A stretch of 45,328 bases of DNA from an uncultured Lachnospiraceae bacterium (GCA_947063675.1 CAMSTM010000007.1:1-45328); one strand, 5' to 3'; positions 33,203 to 43,282 are shown, counted from the stretch's first letter. Program-made: numbers and translations. Notes: generated by a model from the sequence alone, not told the origin.

Positions 33203-33253
33203 AAAAAAAACGTTCAGAGGCATATGAAAATTGAAATCTTTCATATGCCTCTG
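33203..33253 (-). terminator. Intrinsic terminator after the PpiC-like gene
   Basis: A perfect 15-bp stem (CAGAGGCATATGAAA 33215-33229 with its complement 33239-33253, 9-nt loop) is followed on minus by AACG and eight T (33210-33203). It is 48 nt past the gene's stop. On plus the stem is followed by A, so it is a poor terminator for the phosphatase gene. Confidence 0.8.
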
Positions 33254-33300
33254 TTAAAAAACATCATGATATACATAACCATCCGGGGAGCATCAGCCCG

Positions 33301-34674
33301 TTACTCCTCCACGCTCTCATCAGAACCGTCTTCCGAAGGTGCTTCTTCGTCAGAAGCCTCTCCGTCTGCAGACGCTCCGTCTCCGGCGTTGTCCGCAGCG
33401 CTTCCGGCATCTTCACCCGTATCGGAGCTGCCTGTTCTGTCAATGGTAAGATATTTCAATTCGCCTTTCACATCAACTACCTGACACTCTTCCACAAGCC
33501 CTGCCACGTATTCGGAGGTTCTCTGTGATGCAATGGTATTGGCGATGTTTTCGTTGTCAGCCTCGTCAAAATATCTCTTTACAAACTCAACAACATGATA
33601 CTGATGAGCGGTTTCATCCGCCAGAACGGTGATATCGCCTTCCTTGCGGCCGTCTTCATAGAGCCATCCCGATATCACAGAGGAAGTACCTGCAAAATAT
33701 CTCCCTTCTGTAAGGCTGTACTCTGATTCTGCATCTTCATAATTTGCCCTGGCGTCCTCAGAAGCATTTTCAGCGCAGAGAGCTTCAAAATCCTCCCCGG
33801 CCCTGCGGGCTTCCATCATGGCGTTTGCCTTGCTTTCAAGCTCCTTCATGGCGTCAGCTATGGCGGCGTCATCCGCATCCTCTGCAAGCTCCGCTGTAAA
33901 AATAAAGCTTCTGTAATCTACCTTGTCGTAATCCTGCTTATGCTCGTCGTAATAGACGCCAACTTCCTCGTCGGTTGCCGCATTTTCTTCAAGCAAATGG
34001 CTGTAATAAGCGCTTGCAAGCATATTTTCCCTGACAAACGGCTCGATGTTTTTCTGTGTGGCATATTCGCCAAAATTCTGCTTATAATACTCTTTGACAG
34101 TTATGCCTTCGCTATCCGCATAGGACTGTACGCCGGTCAAAAAGCTTTCATAATCTTCATTGGCGTCATAGGTAAAGCCTTTTTCACCGGCTTCCTTCAC
34201 CATAACCCTTGTCTGCTTAATCTGCTCCACAGCCATTTCATCAAACATGTCCTTCCAGGTCATATCCTCTGAATACTGCTGTTTATCAAAATCAACGGAA
34301 GTGTCCAGTCCCATATAAGGCATAAGGGATGCATAAGTCATCAGATAATTATTTACAGCCGAATTGAAATAGTAGTCATATTCAAGCTGCGTCAGCTCAT
34401 GGTCTCCCACCTTTACATATGCGCCCTTTAACGCTGAATTTTTCCTGACAACGGATGAGCCTATGGAAATCACCGCCGCAAGAACCACCACGGCGCAAAC
34501 TGCCAGGGCTGTAATTTTTGCAATTTTATCCTGGCGGGCTTCCTTAATCTTCTGCTGCTTCCTGGCCTCTATTTTCCGGTCATATTTTGTCTGTACTTTT
34601 TGCTCTGTCTTTGCTTCCGGCATGTTTTTTCCAGCATTTTGCTGTGTTTTCTTACCGGCTTCCTGTTGTGCCAT
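33301..34674 (-). CDS. Membrane-anchored PpiC/SurA-like peptidyl-prolyl isomerase (foldase)
   Basis: 457 aa. A Lys/Gln/Glu-rich cytoplasmic start (1-50) precedes one membrane helix (about 53-75). A SurA-type N-terminal region follows (VKVGDHELTQLEYDYYFN), then a chaperone core and a parvulin-like stretch (about 260-390, VDYRSFIFTAEL, DFEALCAENASED, VSGW-like ISGWLYEDGRKEGDI). The parvulin core is divergent, so isomerase activity is uncertain. The last 50 residues are Gly/Ala/Asp/Ser/Glu-rich and acidic. There is no lipobox, so the anchor is the helix, unlike Bacillus PrsA. Likely role: folding of exported proteins. A GGAGG site lies 10 nt before the ATG. Confidence 0.82.
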   Translation of the reverse strand: MAQQEAGKKTQQNAGKNMPEAKTEQKVQTKYDRKIEARKQQKIKEARQDKIAKITALAVCAVVVLAAVISIGSSVVRKNSALKGAYVKVGDHELTQLEYDYYFNSAVNNYLMTYASLMPYMGLDTSVDFDKQQYSEDMTWKDMFDEMAVEQIKQTRVMVKEAGEKGFTYDANEDYESFLTGVQSYADSEGITVKEYYKQNFGEYATQKNIEPFVRENMLASAYYSHLLEENAATDEEVGVYYDEHKQDYDKVDYRSFIFTAELAEDADDAAIADAMKELESKANAMMEARRAGEDFEALCAENASEDARANYEDAESEYSLTEGRYFAGTSSVISGWLYEDGRKEGDITVLADETAHQYHVVEFVKRYFDEADNENIANTIASQRTSEYVAGLVEECQVVDVKGELKYLTIDRTGSSDTGEDAGSAADNAGDGASADGEASDEEAPSEDGSDESVEE

Positions 34675-34721
34675 CTGTAAATTTCCTCCTCACATAAAAT
34701 CACGGCTTCAAACCATCACAA

Positions 34722-34730
34722 AGTATACCA
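34722..34730 (-). promoter_or_regulatory. Possible extended -10 promoter of the foldase gene
   Basis: On minus, TGG-TATACT (34730-34722) is an extended -10 box about 48 nt before the ATG. No convincing -35 is seen. The 109-nt gap after leuD also shows no terminator for the leu genes. Confidence 0.35.
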
Positions 34731-34783
34731 CCTAAATGTGTCCATCCTGTGACTTGTCATCAATGCAATTCCTTTTGTTTTTG

Positions 34784-35272
34784 TCACCTCTGATTAATAT
34801 AATTCACAAGCCCCTCTGCGTCAATGATTTTCTGCATAAATTCAGGAAATGCCTGGCCTTTAAACTGTGTGCCTTTCGTCAGATTTTTGATGATGCCGGA
34901 GTCGAAATCAATTTCCACTTCGTCCCCTGCCCCGATTCCTTCCGAGGCCTCGGGACATTCGATGATGGGAAGTCCGATATTGATGGCGTTTCTGTAAAAA
35001 ATCCGGGCAAAGGTCTGTGCAATCACGCAGCTTACGCCAGCCGCCTTGATTGCAATGGGCGCGTGCTCTCTCGAGGAACCGCAGCCGAAATTTTTATCGG
35101 CTACGATAATATCGCCTTTTTTTACATTTTTGATGAAATCCCTGTCGATATCCTCCATACAGTGCAACGCCAGCTCCGCCGGGTCGGAGGAGTTTAAATA
35201 CCTTGCCGGAATAATTACGTCCGTATCCACGTTGTCGCCATATTTAAAAACAATTCCTTTTGCTGCTTTCAT
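34784..35272 (-). CDS. leuD: 3-isopropylmalate dehydratase small subunit LeuD
   Basis: 162 aa. With LeuC it isomerises 2-isopropylmalate to 3-isopropylmalate in leucine synthesis. The swivel-domain signatures are [18 protein letters not shown] and the substrate loop [20 protein letters not shown], followed by [15 protein letters not shown]. The ATG at 35272 has AGAGGG upstream and gives the normal length; a GTG at 35290 is an alternative. It is 31 nt after leuC. The short form and loop resemble the HacB/LeuD2 group used by Clostridia and archaea. Confidence 0.96.
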   Translation of the reverse strand: MKAAKGIVFKYGDNVDTDVIIPARYLNSSDPAELALHCMEDIDRDFIKNVKKGDIIVADKNFGCGSSREHAPIAIKAAGVSCVIAQTFARIFYRNAINIGLPIIECPEASEGIGAGDEVEIDFDSGIIKNLTKGTQFKGQAFPEFMQKIIDAEGLVNYINQR

Positions 35273-35303
35273 AATTCCCTCTTTCCTCACTTTCCGATAT
35301 CAG

Positions 35304-36569
35304 TCAGTTAAGCCGGCACGGGCAGGCAATTTTTCCAAGAGCCGCGCTTGCCGCGGCAACTGCCGGACTGGCCAGATAAATCTCCGAATTCACATGTCCC
35401 ATACGTCCTACAAAGTTGCGGTTGGTTGTGGAGACGCATCTCTCCCCCTCCGCAAGGATTCCCATATAACCGCCAAGGCAGGGACCGCAGGTAGGGGTGC
35501 TCACAACCGCTCCCGCTTCGATAAATATTTTAAGGAGCCCTTCCTCCATGGCCTGCATATAAATAGCCTGGGTTGCCGGAATCACGATACAGCGCATTCC
35601 CTTCGCCACATGTCTGCCTTTCAAAATCTGTGCGGCAGTCCGCATGTCGTCGATTCTTCCGTTAGTGCAGGAACCGATAACCACCTGGTCGATTTTGATA
35701 TCCTCTTTTATCTCGTCAATGGTCTTTGTATTTTCGGGAAGATGGGGAAATGCAACGGTGGGACGAAGGCTGCTTAAATCGATGGTGTATTCCTCGTCGT
35801 AAACCGCATCCTCGTCCGCCTCATAAACGGTATATTCCTTTTGGGAATGTTCTTTCATGTAAGCGATTGCCAAATCGTCCACCGGGAAAATCCCGTTCTT
35901 TCCGCCGGCCTCGATAGCCATGTTGGCAATTGTAAAACGGTCGTCCATAGAAAGATTCTTAATTCCGTCGCCTGTAAATTCCATGGATTTATATAAAGCG
36001 CCGTCCACGCCAATCATACCGATGATATGTAAAATAACGTCCTTTCCGCTTACCCACTCTGCCGGTTTTCCGGTGAGGTTAAATTTGATGGCGGCGGGCA
36101 CCTTGAACCATGCCTTGCCGGTAGCCATACCGGCGGCCATATCCGTGCTTCCCACTCCCGTGGAAAAAGCTCCCAGCGCGCCGTAGGTGCAGGTGTGGGA
36201 ATCCGCGCCGATAATCACATCTCCTGCCACTGTCAGCCCTTTTTCGGGAAGCAGCGCATGTTCAATTCCCATTTCACCGACTTCAAAATAATTGGTAATC
36301 TGGTTGCGGTATGAGAACTCACGCACACATTTGCAATGCTCCGCCGACTTAATATCCTTATTGGGGACAAAGTGGTCCGGCACAAGGGCGATTTTATCCC
36401 TGTCAAAGACTCCGTCCACCTTCATTTTTTCCATTTCCTTAATGGCGACAGGACTTGTGATGTCATTGCCCAGCACCAAATCCAAATCCGCTTCAATCAG
36501 CTGTCCGGCTTCCACCTTATTAAGGCCCGCGTGAGCCGCCAGTATTTTCTGAGTCATTGTCATTCCCAT
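35304..36569 (-). CDS. leuC: 3-isopropylmalate dehydratase large subunit LeuC
   Basis: 421 aa, the short aconitase-family type. It carries the 4Fe-4S cluster; ligand cysteines are in [14 protein letters not shown] and [35 protein letters not shown], split around the DSHT motif, and RNFVGRMGH complete the active site. An ideal GGAGG lies 9 nt before the first ATG. A terminator separates it from ilvC upstream, and a hairpin lies in its leader. leuA and leuB are not in this window. Confidence 0.96.
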   Translation of the reverse strand: MGMTMTQKILAAHAGLNKVEAGQLIEADLDLVLGNDITSPVAIKEMEKMKVDGVFDRDKIALVPDHFVPNKDIKSAEHCKCVREFSYRNQITNYFEVGEMGIEHALLPEKGLTVAGDVIIGADSHTCTYGALGAFSTGVGSTDMAAGMATGKAWFKVPAAIKFNLTGKPAEWVSGKDVILHIIGMIGVDGALYKSMEFTGDGIKNLSMDDRFTIANMAIEAGGKNGIFPVDDLAIAYMKEHSQKEYTVYEADEDAVYDEEYTIDLSSLRPTVAFPHLPENTKTIDEIKEDIKIDQVVIGSCTNGRIDDMRTAAQILKGRHVAKGMRCIVIPATQAIYMQAMEEGLLKIFIEAGAVVSTPTCGPCLGGYMGILAEGERCVSTTNRNFVGRMGHVNSEIYLASPAVAAASAALGKIACPCRLN

Positions 36570-36613
36570 AAATCATATCCTCCAAACATTTTTAATCGGG
36601 CGAAAAACCTCTC

Positions 36614-36646
36614 TCTGCTATGGCGGACATATACCGCGTCAGCAGA
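36614..36646 (-). promoter_or_regulatory. Hairpin in the leuC leader
   Basis: TCTGCT (36614-36619) pairs with AGCAGA (36641-36646), and GCGG/CCGC (36623-36626, 36634-36637) pair inside. On minus it is followed 6 nt later by five T (36607-36603), 33 nt before the leuC ATG. This could be a weak attenuator. No T-box motif is seen. Confidence 0.4.
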
Positions 36647-36670
36647 AGCTGTTCCCCGCGCCGCATACAT

Positions 36671-36697
36671 AAAAAGCGGCAAATGTTGTTCTGCCGC
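36671..36697 (-). terminator. Intrinsic terminator after ilvC
   Basis: On minus, GCGGCA (36697-36692) pairs with TGCCGC (36681-36676) and five T follow (36675-36671). It starts 12 nt past the ilvC stop. It makes the leuCD genes at least partly separate from ilv. Confidence 0.65.
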
Positions 36698-36709
36698 CTT
36701 TTGTCCTGT

Positions 36710-37759
<1,050 letters not shown>

Positions 37760-37827
37760 TTAACCTCTTTTCTTATATTAAACAGATTTCTCAATCCTGA
37801 AATCCGATAATATTGCCGACCTGCCTT

Positions 37828-38325
37828 CTACAGATAAGTAACGTTTTCCGACCCCCGAAGAAGCCCCGCAATTCCGGTTCTCGCAACCTCCAGTATTTCG
37901 TAGCCTTCCAGAAGGCTGATAAAGGCGTCAAGCTTCGCCTGATTTCCGGTAAGCTCGATTATTAAGCTGTCAAAAGCAACATCAATGATTTTCGCCCGGA
38001 AAATATCCGCGACGGCTATGATTCCCTGCCTCTGTTCGCTGTTTGCCCGAACCTTGATAAGCGCCAGTTCCCGGTAGACGCTGCTCTCCGGCTTAAGCTC
38101 CTTGATATCCCGAACATCCACCAGCTTGGCCACCTGCTTTTCTATCTGGTCGAGAACTTCATCCTCGCCTGACGCCGTAATGGTAATCCGCGTGTAGCGG
38201 GGGTCTCCGATGACGCCTGCGGTAATGCTTTCGATATTGTAGCCTCTCCTTGAGAAAAGCCCTGAAATCCGGCTTAAAGTACCGGCATTGTTATCTACCA
38301 GAAGTTGAAATACTTTTCTTTGCAA
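37828..38325 (-). CDS. ilvN: Acetolactate synthase regulatory subunit, distal paralog
   Basis: 165 aa. An ACT-domain regulatory subunit that binds feedback amino acids and stimulates the catalytic subunit. The ACT start is VFQLLVDNNAGTLSRISGLFSRRGYNIES, split at the family GxLxRxxxLFxRRGxNI core, and the C-terminal ALSS-C domain is YRELALIKVRANSEQR to EVARTGIAGLLRG. It starts with TTG at 38325, with a perfect AGGAGG 8 nt upstream; no in-frame ATG is near. It is closer to standard IlvH than the proximal copy. Both follow one ilvB. Confidence 0.94.
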   Translation of the reverse strand: MQRKVFQLLVDNNAGTLSRISGLFSRRGYNIESITAGVIGDPRYTRITITASGEDEVLDQIEKQVAKLVDVRDIKELKPESSVYRELALIKVRANSEQRQGIIAVADIFRAKIIDVAFDSLIIELTGNQAKLDAFISLLEGYEILEVARTGIAGLLRGSENVTYL

Positions 38326-38423
38326 TTGCCCATCCTCCTAACATTCGAAAAATATTTTATCAATATCCCCCGAAAAAGTCAACTTACATAATTAACTATA
38401 AAATTGATTTATTTTGTTCTTAC

Positions 38424-38909
38424 TTATTCTGTCTCATTGCATTTCTGCAAAGCCAGGGTGCCGGTGCGGGCAACCTCCACGATGCTGATACTCTTAAACA
38501 TACCGATAAAGAGCTGAATCCGCTCCGGGATGTCGCACATCTGGATGAGCATCATGTTTTTTGACATATCCACAATCCTGGCGCCCATGATTTCACAGAC
38601 CTCCATGATATCCCGCCGGTTGGATTTGTTGTATTTTACTTTCATGAGAAGAAGTTCTCTGCTGATGCTGCTCATCTCGTCAAAGGTTTTTACCTTAATC
38701 ACGTCAAGCTTTTTGTTAAGCTGCTTTTCGATTTGCTCGATAGTGCGCTTATCTCCGCTGCTTACAATCGTCATACAGGAAACGGCGGAGTCGTCTGTCT
38801 CTCCCACCGCAAGGGAGTCAATGTTAAAGCATCTCCTGGAAAAGAGTCCTGCCACCTTACAGAGCACGCCGGAACGGTTTTCCACCAGTACGGAATAGAT
38901 TTTCTTCAT
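38424..38909 (-). CDS. ilvN: Acetolactate synthase regulatory subunit, proximal paralog
   Basis: 161 aa. Same ACT plus C-terminal layout as its neighbour: YSVLVENRSGVLCKVAGLFS, RRCFNIDSLAVGETDD and SRELLLMKVKYNKSNRRDIM, ending EVARTGTLALQKCNETE. It has Cys where the distal copy has Gly in the RRGYNI motif (RRCFNI), and is clearly diverged. It starts 13 nt after ilvB with AGGAGG 9 nt before the ATG; a GTG two codons upstream is an option. Two regulatory subunits beside one catalytic gene is uncommon. Confidence 0.93.
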   Translation of the reverse strand: MKKIYSVLVENRSGVLCKVAGLFSRRCFNIDSLAVGETDDSAVSCMTIVSSGDKRTIEQIEKQLNKKLDVIKVKTFDEMSSISRELLLMKVKYNKSNRRDIMEVCEIMGARIVDMSKNMMLIQMCDIPERIQLFIGMFKSISIVEVARTGTLALQKCNETE

Positions 38910-38922
38910 AACCACTCACCTC

Positions 38923-40539
38923 CTATTTCACCAAATCCATAGGATTAATGATGCATTCAAGCAGCACCGATTCATCCTTTTCCAGAAACTCATCCAAAAT
39001 ATTCTCAGCCTTATCCATATTCTCAAGGCGGAGAAATTTCATATCGTAGGCAGAGGAAAGCTTCTCCAAATCCGGGCTTCCCGACAAATCCACCACAGAG
39101 TAATTGTCCTTATAAGTGTAATGCTGAAACTCCCGCACCATCCCCAGATAATTGTTCTTAAGGACTATGATTTTCACAGGAATATTGTGCTGGCGCATGG
39201 TGGCAAGCTCCATCATAGACATCTGGAAAGAGCCGTCCCCGCAGACGGCAATCACCTGCCTGCGTTTATCCGCCAGCTTTGCGCCCATGGCGGCCGGAAT
39301 CGAATACCCCATGGTCCCCATTCCGCCGGAGGTCAGAAATCTGCCCTTTTTCACCACGTGATATCCGCAGGACCAGATTTGGTTCTGCCCCACATCGGCG
39401 ACATAGACGCCGTCCTCCTCCATCTTATCGGAAAGCATGGTGATAAATTTTGCCGGGTCAACGTAGGCCGGGTCAGGATTTCTTTTCGGTGCCATGGTCT
39501 GTCTGTAGCCCTTAAGCGTCGATACCCAGTCTTCGCATTTACAGGAAAACTCCTGGGCAAGAAGGTCCTCAAAAATATGTCTGGCGTCGCCTACAAGGGG
39601 AATCGTGGGACCTACGTTCTTGCCGATTTCCGCCGGGTCAACATCCATATGTATCAGTACTTTATTATTCATAATCAAATCCGGCTGGTTCACGGCGCGG
39701 TCAGCAACTCTCGCCCCCACCATCAGCAAAAGGTCGGATTCGTTCATGGCACGGTTGGCATAAGCTTTTCCGTTATTGCCCACCATACCGAAATACAACG
39801 GGTGCCTTGTGGGCATAACGCCGATTCCCATCATGGTGGAAACCACAGGTATCTGCTTTTTTTCGGCAAAGGCTAAAAGCTCTGCTTCCGCGCCGGACAA
39901 AAGTACGCCGCCCCCCGCGCAAATCAGCGGACGACGGGCCTTTTCAAGCTCCGCCACCACCTTTTTTATCTGTACGATATTGCCTTTTACCGTGGGTTTG
40001 TAGGTTCGCATGAACACCGTTTCCGGGTATGAAAACTTCTTTATCTCCGCATTTTGAATATCGCAGGGAACGTCAATTAAAACCGGCCCACGTCTTCCTG
40101 TGTTTGCAATGTGGAACGCCTCCTTGAAAATGCGGGGAATGTCGTTTACATCCTTTACCAGATAGCTGTATTTCACAAAGGATTCCGCCGCTCCCGTAAT
40201 ATCCGCCTCCTGGAACACGTCGCTGCCGATTAATTCCGAATTTACCTGCCCCGTGATGCAGATAAGGGGAATGCTGTCCGCAAAAGCCGTGGCGATTCCC
40301 GTAAGTACGTTGGTTGCCCCCGGACCTGAGGTCACGGCGCACACACCCACCTTGCCGGATACCCTGAAAAAGCCGCTGGCCGCATGAGCCGCATTCTGCT
40401 CTGTCCTTATCAGGATTGTTTCAACAGGCGACGAAAGAATACTGTTGTAAAACGGGCAGATAGCCACGCCCGGGTAGCCAAACACATATTCCACGCCTTC
40501 CTCTTCCAAACACTTTATAATTGCATCTGCTCCTGTCAT
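38923..40539 (-). CDS. ilvB: Acetolactate synthase catalytic subunit IlvB
   Basis: 538 aa. A thiamine-diphosphate enzyme that joins two pyruvates, or pyruvate and 2-oxobutyrate, the first common step of branched-chain amino acid synthesis. The catalytic Glu47 is in IRTEQNAAHAASGF; VTSGPGATNVLTGIATA follows. The FAD/central region reads GIGVMPTRHPLYFGMVGNNG, and the ThDP-Mg motif is VCGDGSFQMSMMELATMRQ to LKNNYLGMVREFQ. FGYPGVAICPFYN at the N-terminus and the full length support a working anabolic enzyme. The ATG at 40539 has AAAGGA 7 nt away; an upstream frame extension lacks a site. It follows metH by 80 nt. Confidence 0.95.
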   Translation of the reverse strand: MTGADAIIKCLEEEGVEYVFGYPGVAICPFYNSILSSPVETILIRTEQNAAHAASGFFRVSGKVGVCAVTSGPGATNVLTGIATAFADSIPLICITGQVNSELIGSDVFQEADITGAAESFVKYSYLVKDVNDIPRIFKEAFHIANTGRRGPVLIDVPCDIQNAEIKKFSYPETVFMRTYKPTVKGNIVQIKKVVAELEKARRPLICAGGGVLLSGAEAELLAFAEKKQIPVVSTMMGIGVMPTRHPLYFGMVGNNGKAYANRAMNESDLLLMVGARVADRAVNQPDLIMNNKVLIHMDVDPAEIGKNVGPTIPLVGDARHIFEDLLAQEFSCKCEDWVSTLKGYRQTMAPKRNPDPAYVDPAKFITMLSDKMEEDGVYVADVGQNQIWSCGYHVVKKGRFLTSGGMGTMGYSIPAAMGAKLADKRRQVIAVCGDGSFQMSMMELATMRQHNIPVKIIVLKNNYLGMVREFQHYTYKDNYSVVDLSGSPDLEKLSSAYDMKFLRLENMDKAENILDEFLEKDESVLLECIINPMDLVK

Positions 40540-40563
40540 TTTCTCATCCTTTCTATGATAATG

Positions 40564-40581
40564 TTGCAGGATTTCCTGCAA
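40564..40581. promoter_or_regulatory. Perfect inverted repeat upstream of ilvB
   Basis: TTGCAGG (40564-40570) and CCTGCAA (40575-40581) form a 7-bp stem with a 4-nt centre, 24 nt before the ilvB ATG. The half-site TGCAGGA recurs once more just upstream on minus. It could be an operator or a leader hairpin. No T-box or other riboswitch motif is visible here. Confidence 0.45.
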
Positions 40582-40619
40582 ATCTTATATTTCTCCTGCA
40601 TTTAACAGCCGCCAGGCGC

Positions 40620-43220
40620 TCATTGCATTCCAAGAAGCTCTTTTGCTACCCTGACAGCGTCCGCCGCATCCTTCGAATATCCGTCGGCGCCGATTTCTCT
40701 CGCGTATTCGGGAGTTATCACCGCGCCGCCAATCATTATTTTTATATCGGGCTGCTCCTGCCTTACATAGTCCACCACCCGCTTCATCTCCTGCATGGTC
40801 GTGGTCATAAGGGCGGACAGCGCGATAATCTTTGCGCGGCGCTTTATCGCCTCCCCGGCAATCACTTCCCTGGGAACATCCTTTCCCAAATCAACCACCT
40901 GAAAACCGTGATTTTTCAGCATCAGCGCCACCAGATTTTTTCCGATATCATGAATATCGCCCTCCACTGTGGCGATAACCACCGTGGGCATTTCTTCTCC
41001 GGCTTTTCCCATGGCAAGAAAAGGCTCTAAATATTCAATGGAAAGCTTCATAGCTTCCGCGCTTGCGATAAGCTGGGGAAGGAAATATTTCCCTTTGTCA
41101 AACAAATCCCCTACCTCGCCAATGGCGGGAAGAAGCAGTTCGTTTAAGATAAAAGCCGCCTCCTGACCGCTTTCCACCGCGGCTTTTGTATGCTCTTTTA
41201 TCTGCTTCCTGTTGCCTTTCATTACATCCTGATAAATCTGATTGCCGGATGGGAGGTTTTCCTTCCCGTCCCCTGCCGCATTTGAAGATGCGCTCAGGGC
41301 TGCGTCTTTTGTCCCGGCAAAAGCTATCTCCCCGGCTGCCGAAGCCCCTCCGCCAGATACAATATTTCCGGCTGCCGAAGCTCCTTTGGCCGGTATAGCT
41401 GCCGCCGGAATTCCCGGCTGATAATCTTTCATTCTCTCAATATAGCGGATATCCCCGCCCTCTTTATTCATCAGAAGGTCGCTGGCAAAAGCCGTGTTCA
41501 CCAAAAGCTCCTGGGAGGGATTGGCTATGGCCATGGTAAGCCCGGCCTGAATCGCCATGGTAAGGAATGCGGTGTTTACGAAGCTCCTTTCAGGCAGCCC
41601 GAAAGAAATATTTGACAGCCCGCAGATGGTAGCAAGGCCTTTGTCTTTACAGTAGCGAATCACTTCAAGTACCTCGCCTGCCGCTCCCGGATTTACGCCT
41701 GCCGTGGTCACCAGGCCGTCCACCACAATATCTTCCTTTGTGAGACCGATTTCAAATGCCATACGGCTGATTTTATCAATAATTTCAATTTTTTCTTCCA
41801 GGCTCTCCGGCAGTCCCTTGTCGGAAAGAGGAAGGAGAATAAACATGGCTCCATACTTTTTTGCCAGAGGAAGAAGCTTTTTGAGCTTTTCCGTTTCCCC
41901 GGAAATGGAGTTAATCAGCGCCCGTCCGGGATATCTTCGAAGAGCCGCCTCAATCACATCCACATGACTGGAATCAATGGCAAGGGGAAGGTTGGAGGCT
42001 ACCGTGACCTCGTCCAGCGCTTTCAGCATCATTTCCTTCTCGTCAATGCCGCTCATTCCCATATTGATGTCCAGAAGCGCCGCGCCGTTTTCCTCCTGTT
42101 CTTCCGCAAAGGACAGAACCATATCCAGCCGGCCTTCCCGCAGCTCGTTCTGAAGCTTTTTTTTGCCCGTAGGATTAATGCGTTCCCCTACAATCATAAA
42201 TGGGGAATCCAGTCCGAAAGCGACCGTTTTGCGCTCGCCGGAAAGATAGCGCATTCCCTGCCTGCATTGTGAGCCGGGCGTCCGTGCCGTGCCTTTTTGG
42301 CAGTATTCCTTTGAACTGTCCCCTGGCATAAGGTCAGCTTCCGCTCCGCTTCGCATCGCCTTTACCAGCTTTTCAATATATTCCGGCGTGGTGCCGCAGC
42401 AGCCGCCTAAAATACCCGCCCCGGCCTTTGCCAGCTTAATCATCTCAGCGGCAAAAACATCGGCGCTCATATCATAAACCGTTTCTCCCCGGCTGTTTAA
42501 TCCGGGCATCCCCGCATTGGGTTTGGCAATAACCGGAATCGCCGCCGCACCGGCCATGGCTTCTATGAGACCGGCCATTCTATCGGGACCGGTGGAGCAG
42601 TTGGCGCCCACAGCGCATACGCCCAGCTTTTCAAGTGTCACAGCCGCTGTCACTCCGTCCGTTCCGTAAAGGGTCCGCCCGTCCGCCTCAAAGGTAAGAC
42701 TTGCCATCACAGGCAGTCCGCAGACCTCCTTTGCCGCAATAACCGCCGCCCGGGTTTCCTGAAGGCTCATCATGGTCTCCACCACCAAAAGGTCGGCTCC
42801 GGCGTCGGCAAGCAGCTTAATCTGCTCCTTATAAACACAGATAAGCTCCTCAAAATCCAGATTCCCCATGGGAAAAAGCTGTCGGCCTGTCATGGTGATA
42901 TCTCCGGCTACAAGCGCTTTTCCGTCCGCCGCTTCCTTTGAAAGCGCAACCAGCCTGTGATTAATTTCTTCTATTCTGTCCTCAAGGCCGTACTCCGCAA
43001 GTTTGATGCGGTTGGCCGTAAAGGTCGGCGCATAGATAATATTGCTTCCGGCCTCCACATACTCCCTCTGCAGACCTGTAAAAATATCCGGGTGTTCCAA
43101 AATCCATGTCTCCGGGCATACGCCGGCCGGCATTCCCCGCTTTATCAGATTGGAGCCTGTCGCCCCGTCCAGAAAAATCAGTCTGTTTTCCGTAAATTTC
43201 CTGAAATCCTCTGTATTCAC
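40620..43220 (-). CDS. metH: Cobalamin-dependent methionine synthase, without reactivation domain
   Basis: 866 aa. It moves a methyl group from methyltetrahydrofolate through cobalamin to homocysteine. The homocysteine domain (1-~300) has its zinc ligands Cys208 (GANCSTG), Cys274 and Cys275 (GGCCGTTP). The pterin domain spans about 335-590 (VGERINPTGKKKL, LLDINMG, GLSNISFGLP). A Gly/Ala-rich linker at ~602-655 leads to the B12 cap and the Rossmann domain with DIHDIG (His757, lower cobalt ligand). The protein stops there: the C-terminal AdoMet-binding reactivation domain of E. coli MetH is absent, as in many Firmicutes where it is a separate protein. The start is GTG; an in-frame TGA lies 9 nt upstream. 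Confidence 0.95.
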   Translation of the reverse strand: MNTEDFRKFTENRLIFLDGATGSNLIKRGMPAGVCPETWILEHPDIFTGLQREYVEAGSNIIYAPTFTANRIKLAEYGLEDRIEEINHRLVALSKEAADGKALVAGDITMTGRQLFPMGNLDFEELICVYKEQIKLLADAGADLLVVETMMSLQETRAAVIAAKEVCGLPVMASLTFEADGRTLYGTDGVTAAVTLEKLGVCAVGANCSTGPDRMAGLIEAMAGAAAIPVIAKPNAGMPGLNSRGETVYDMSADVFAAEMIKLAKAGAGILGGCCGTTPEYIEKLVKAMRSGAEADLMPGDSSKEYCQKGTARTPGSQCRQGMRYLSGERKTVAFGLDSPFMIVGERINPTGKKKLQNELREGRLDMVLSFAEEQEENGAALLDINMGMSGIDEKEMMLKALDEVTVASNLPLAIDSSHVDVIEAALRRYPGRALINSISGETEKLKKLLPLAKKYGAMFILLPLSDKGLPESLEEKIEIIDKISRMAFEIGLTKEDIVVDGLVTTAGVNPGAAGEVLEVIRYCKDKGLATICGLSNISFGLPERSFVNTAFLTMAIQAGLTMAIANPSQELLVNTAFASDLLMNKEGGDIRYIERMKDYQPGIPAAAIPAKGASAAGNIVSGGGASAAGEIAFAGTKDAALSASSNAAGDGKENLPSGNQIYQDVMKGNRKQIKEHTKAAVESGQEAAFILNELLLPAIGEVGDLFDKGKYFLPQLIASAEAMKLSIEYLEPFLAMGKAGEEMPTVVIATVEGDIHDIGKNLVALMLKNHGFQVVDLGKDVPREVIAGEAIKRRAKIIALSALMTTTMQEMKRVVDYVRQEQPDIKIMIGGAVITPEYAREIGADGYSKDAADAVRVAKELLGMQ

Positions 43221-43282
43221 GTCTCCTCATTTCCGCGCTGTCCCTTGTCTTTCATCGCAGCGCCGATATAAACTCTTTTCAT
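43217..43282 (-). CDS. Possible 21-codon leader ORF overlapping the metH start
   Basis: It reads MKRVYIGAAMKDKGQRGNEE plus one Thr and stop. Its TGA overlaps the metH GTG as GTGA. The only ribosome site is a weak AGGCGG 9 nt before the ATG, but the GAGGAG that serves metH lies inside it. Translation of the short frame could feed ribosomes to the metH GTG by coupling. Very short, so support is geometric only. Confidence 0.35.
   Translation of the reverse strand: MKRVYIGAAMKDKGQRGNEET

Noticed and set aside
39121-39876. 251-codon plus-strand frame
   Set aside because: Antisense to ilvB, which has full catalytic motifs.
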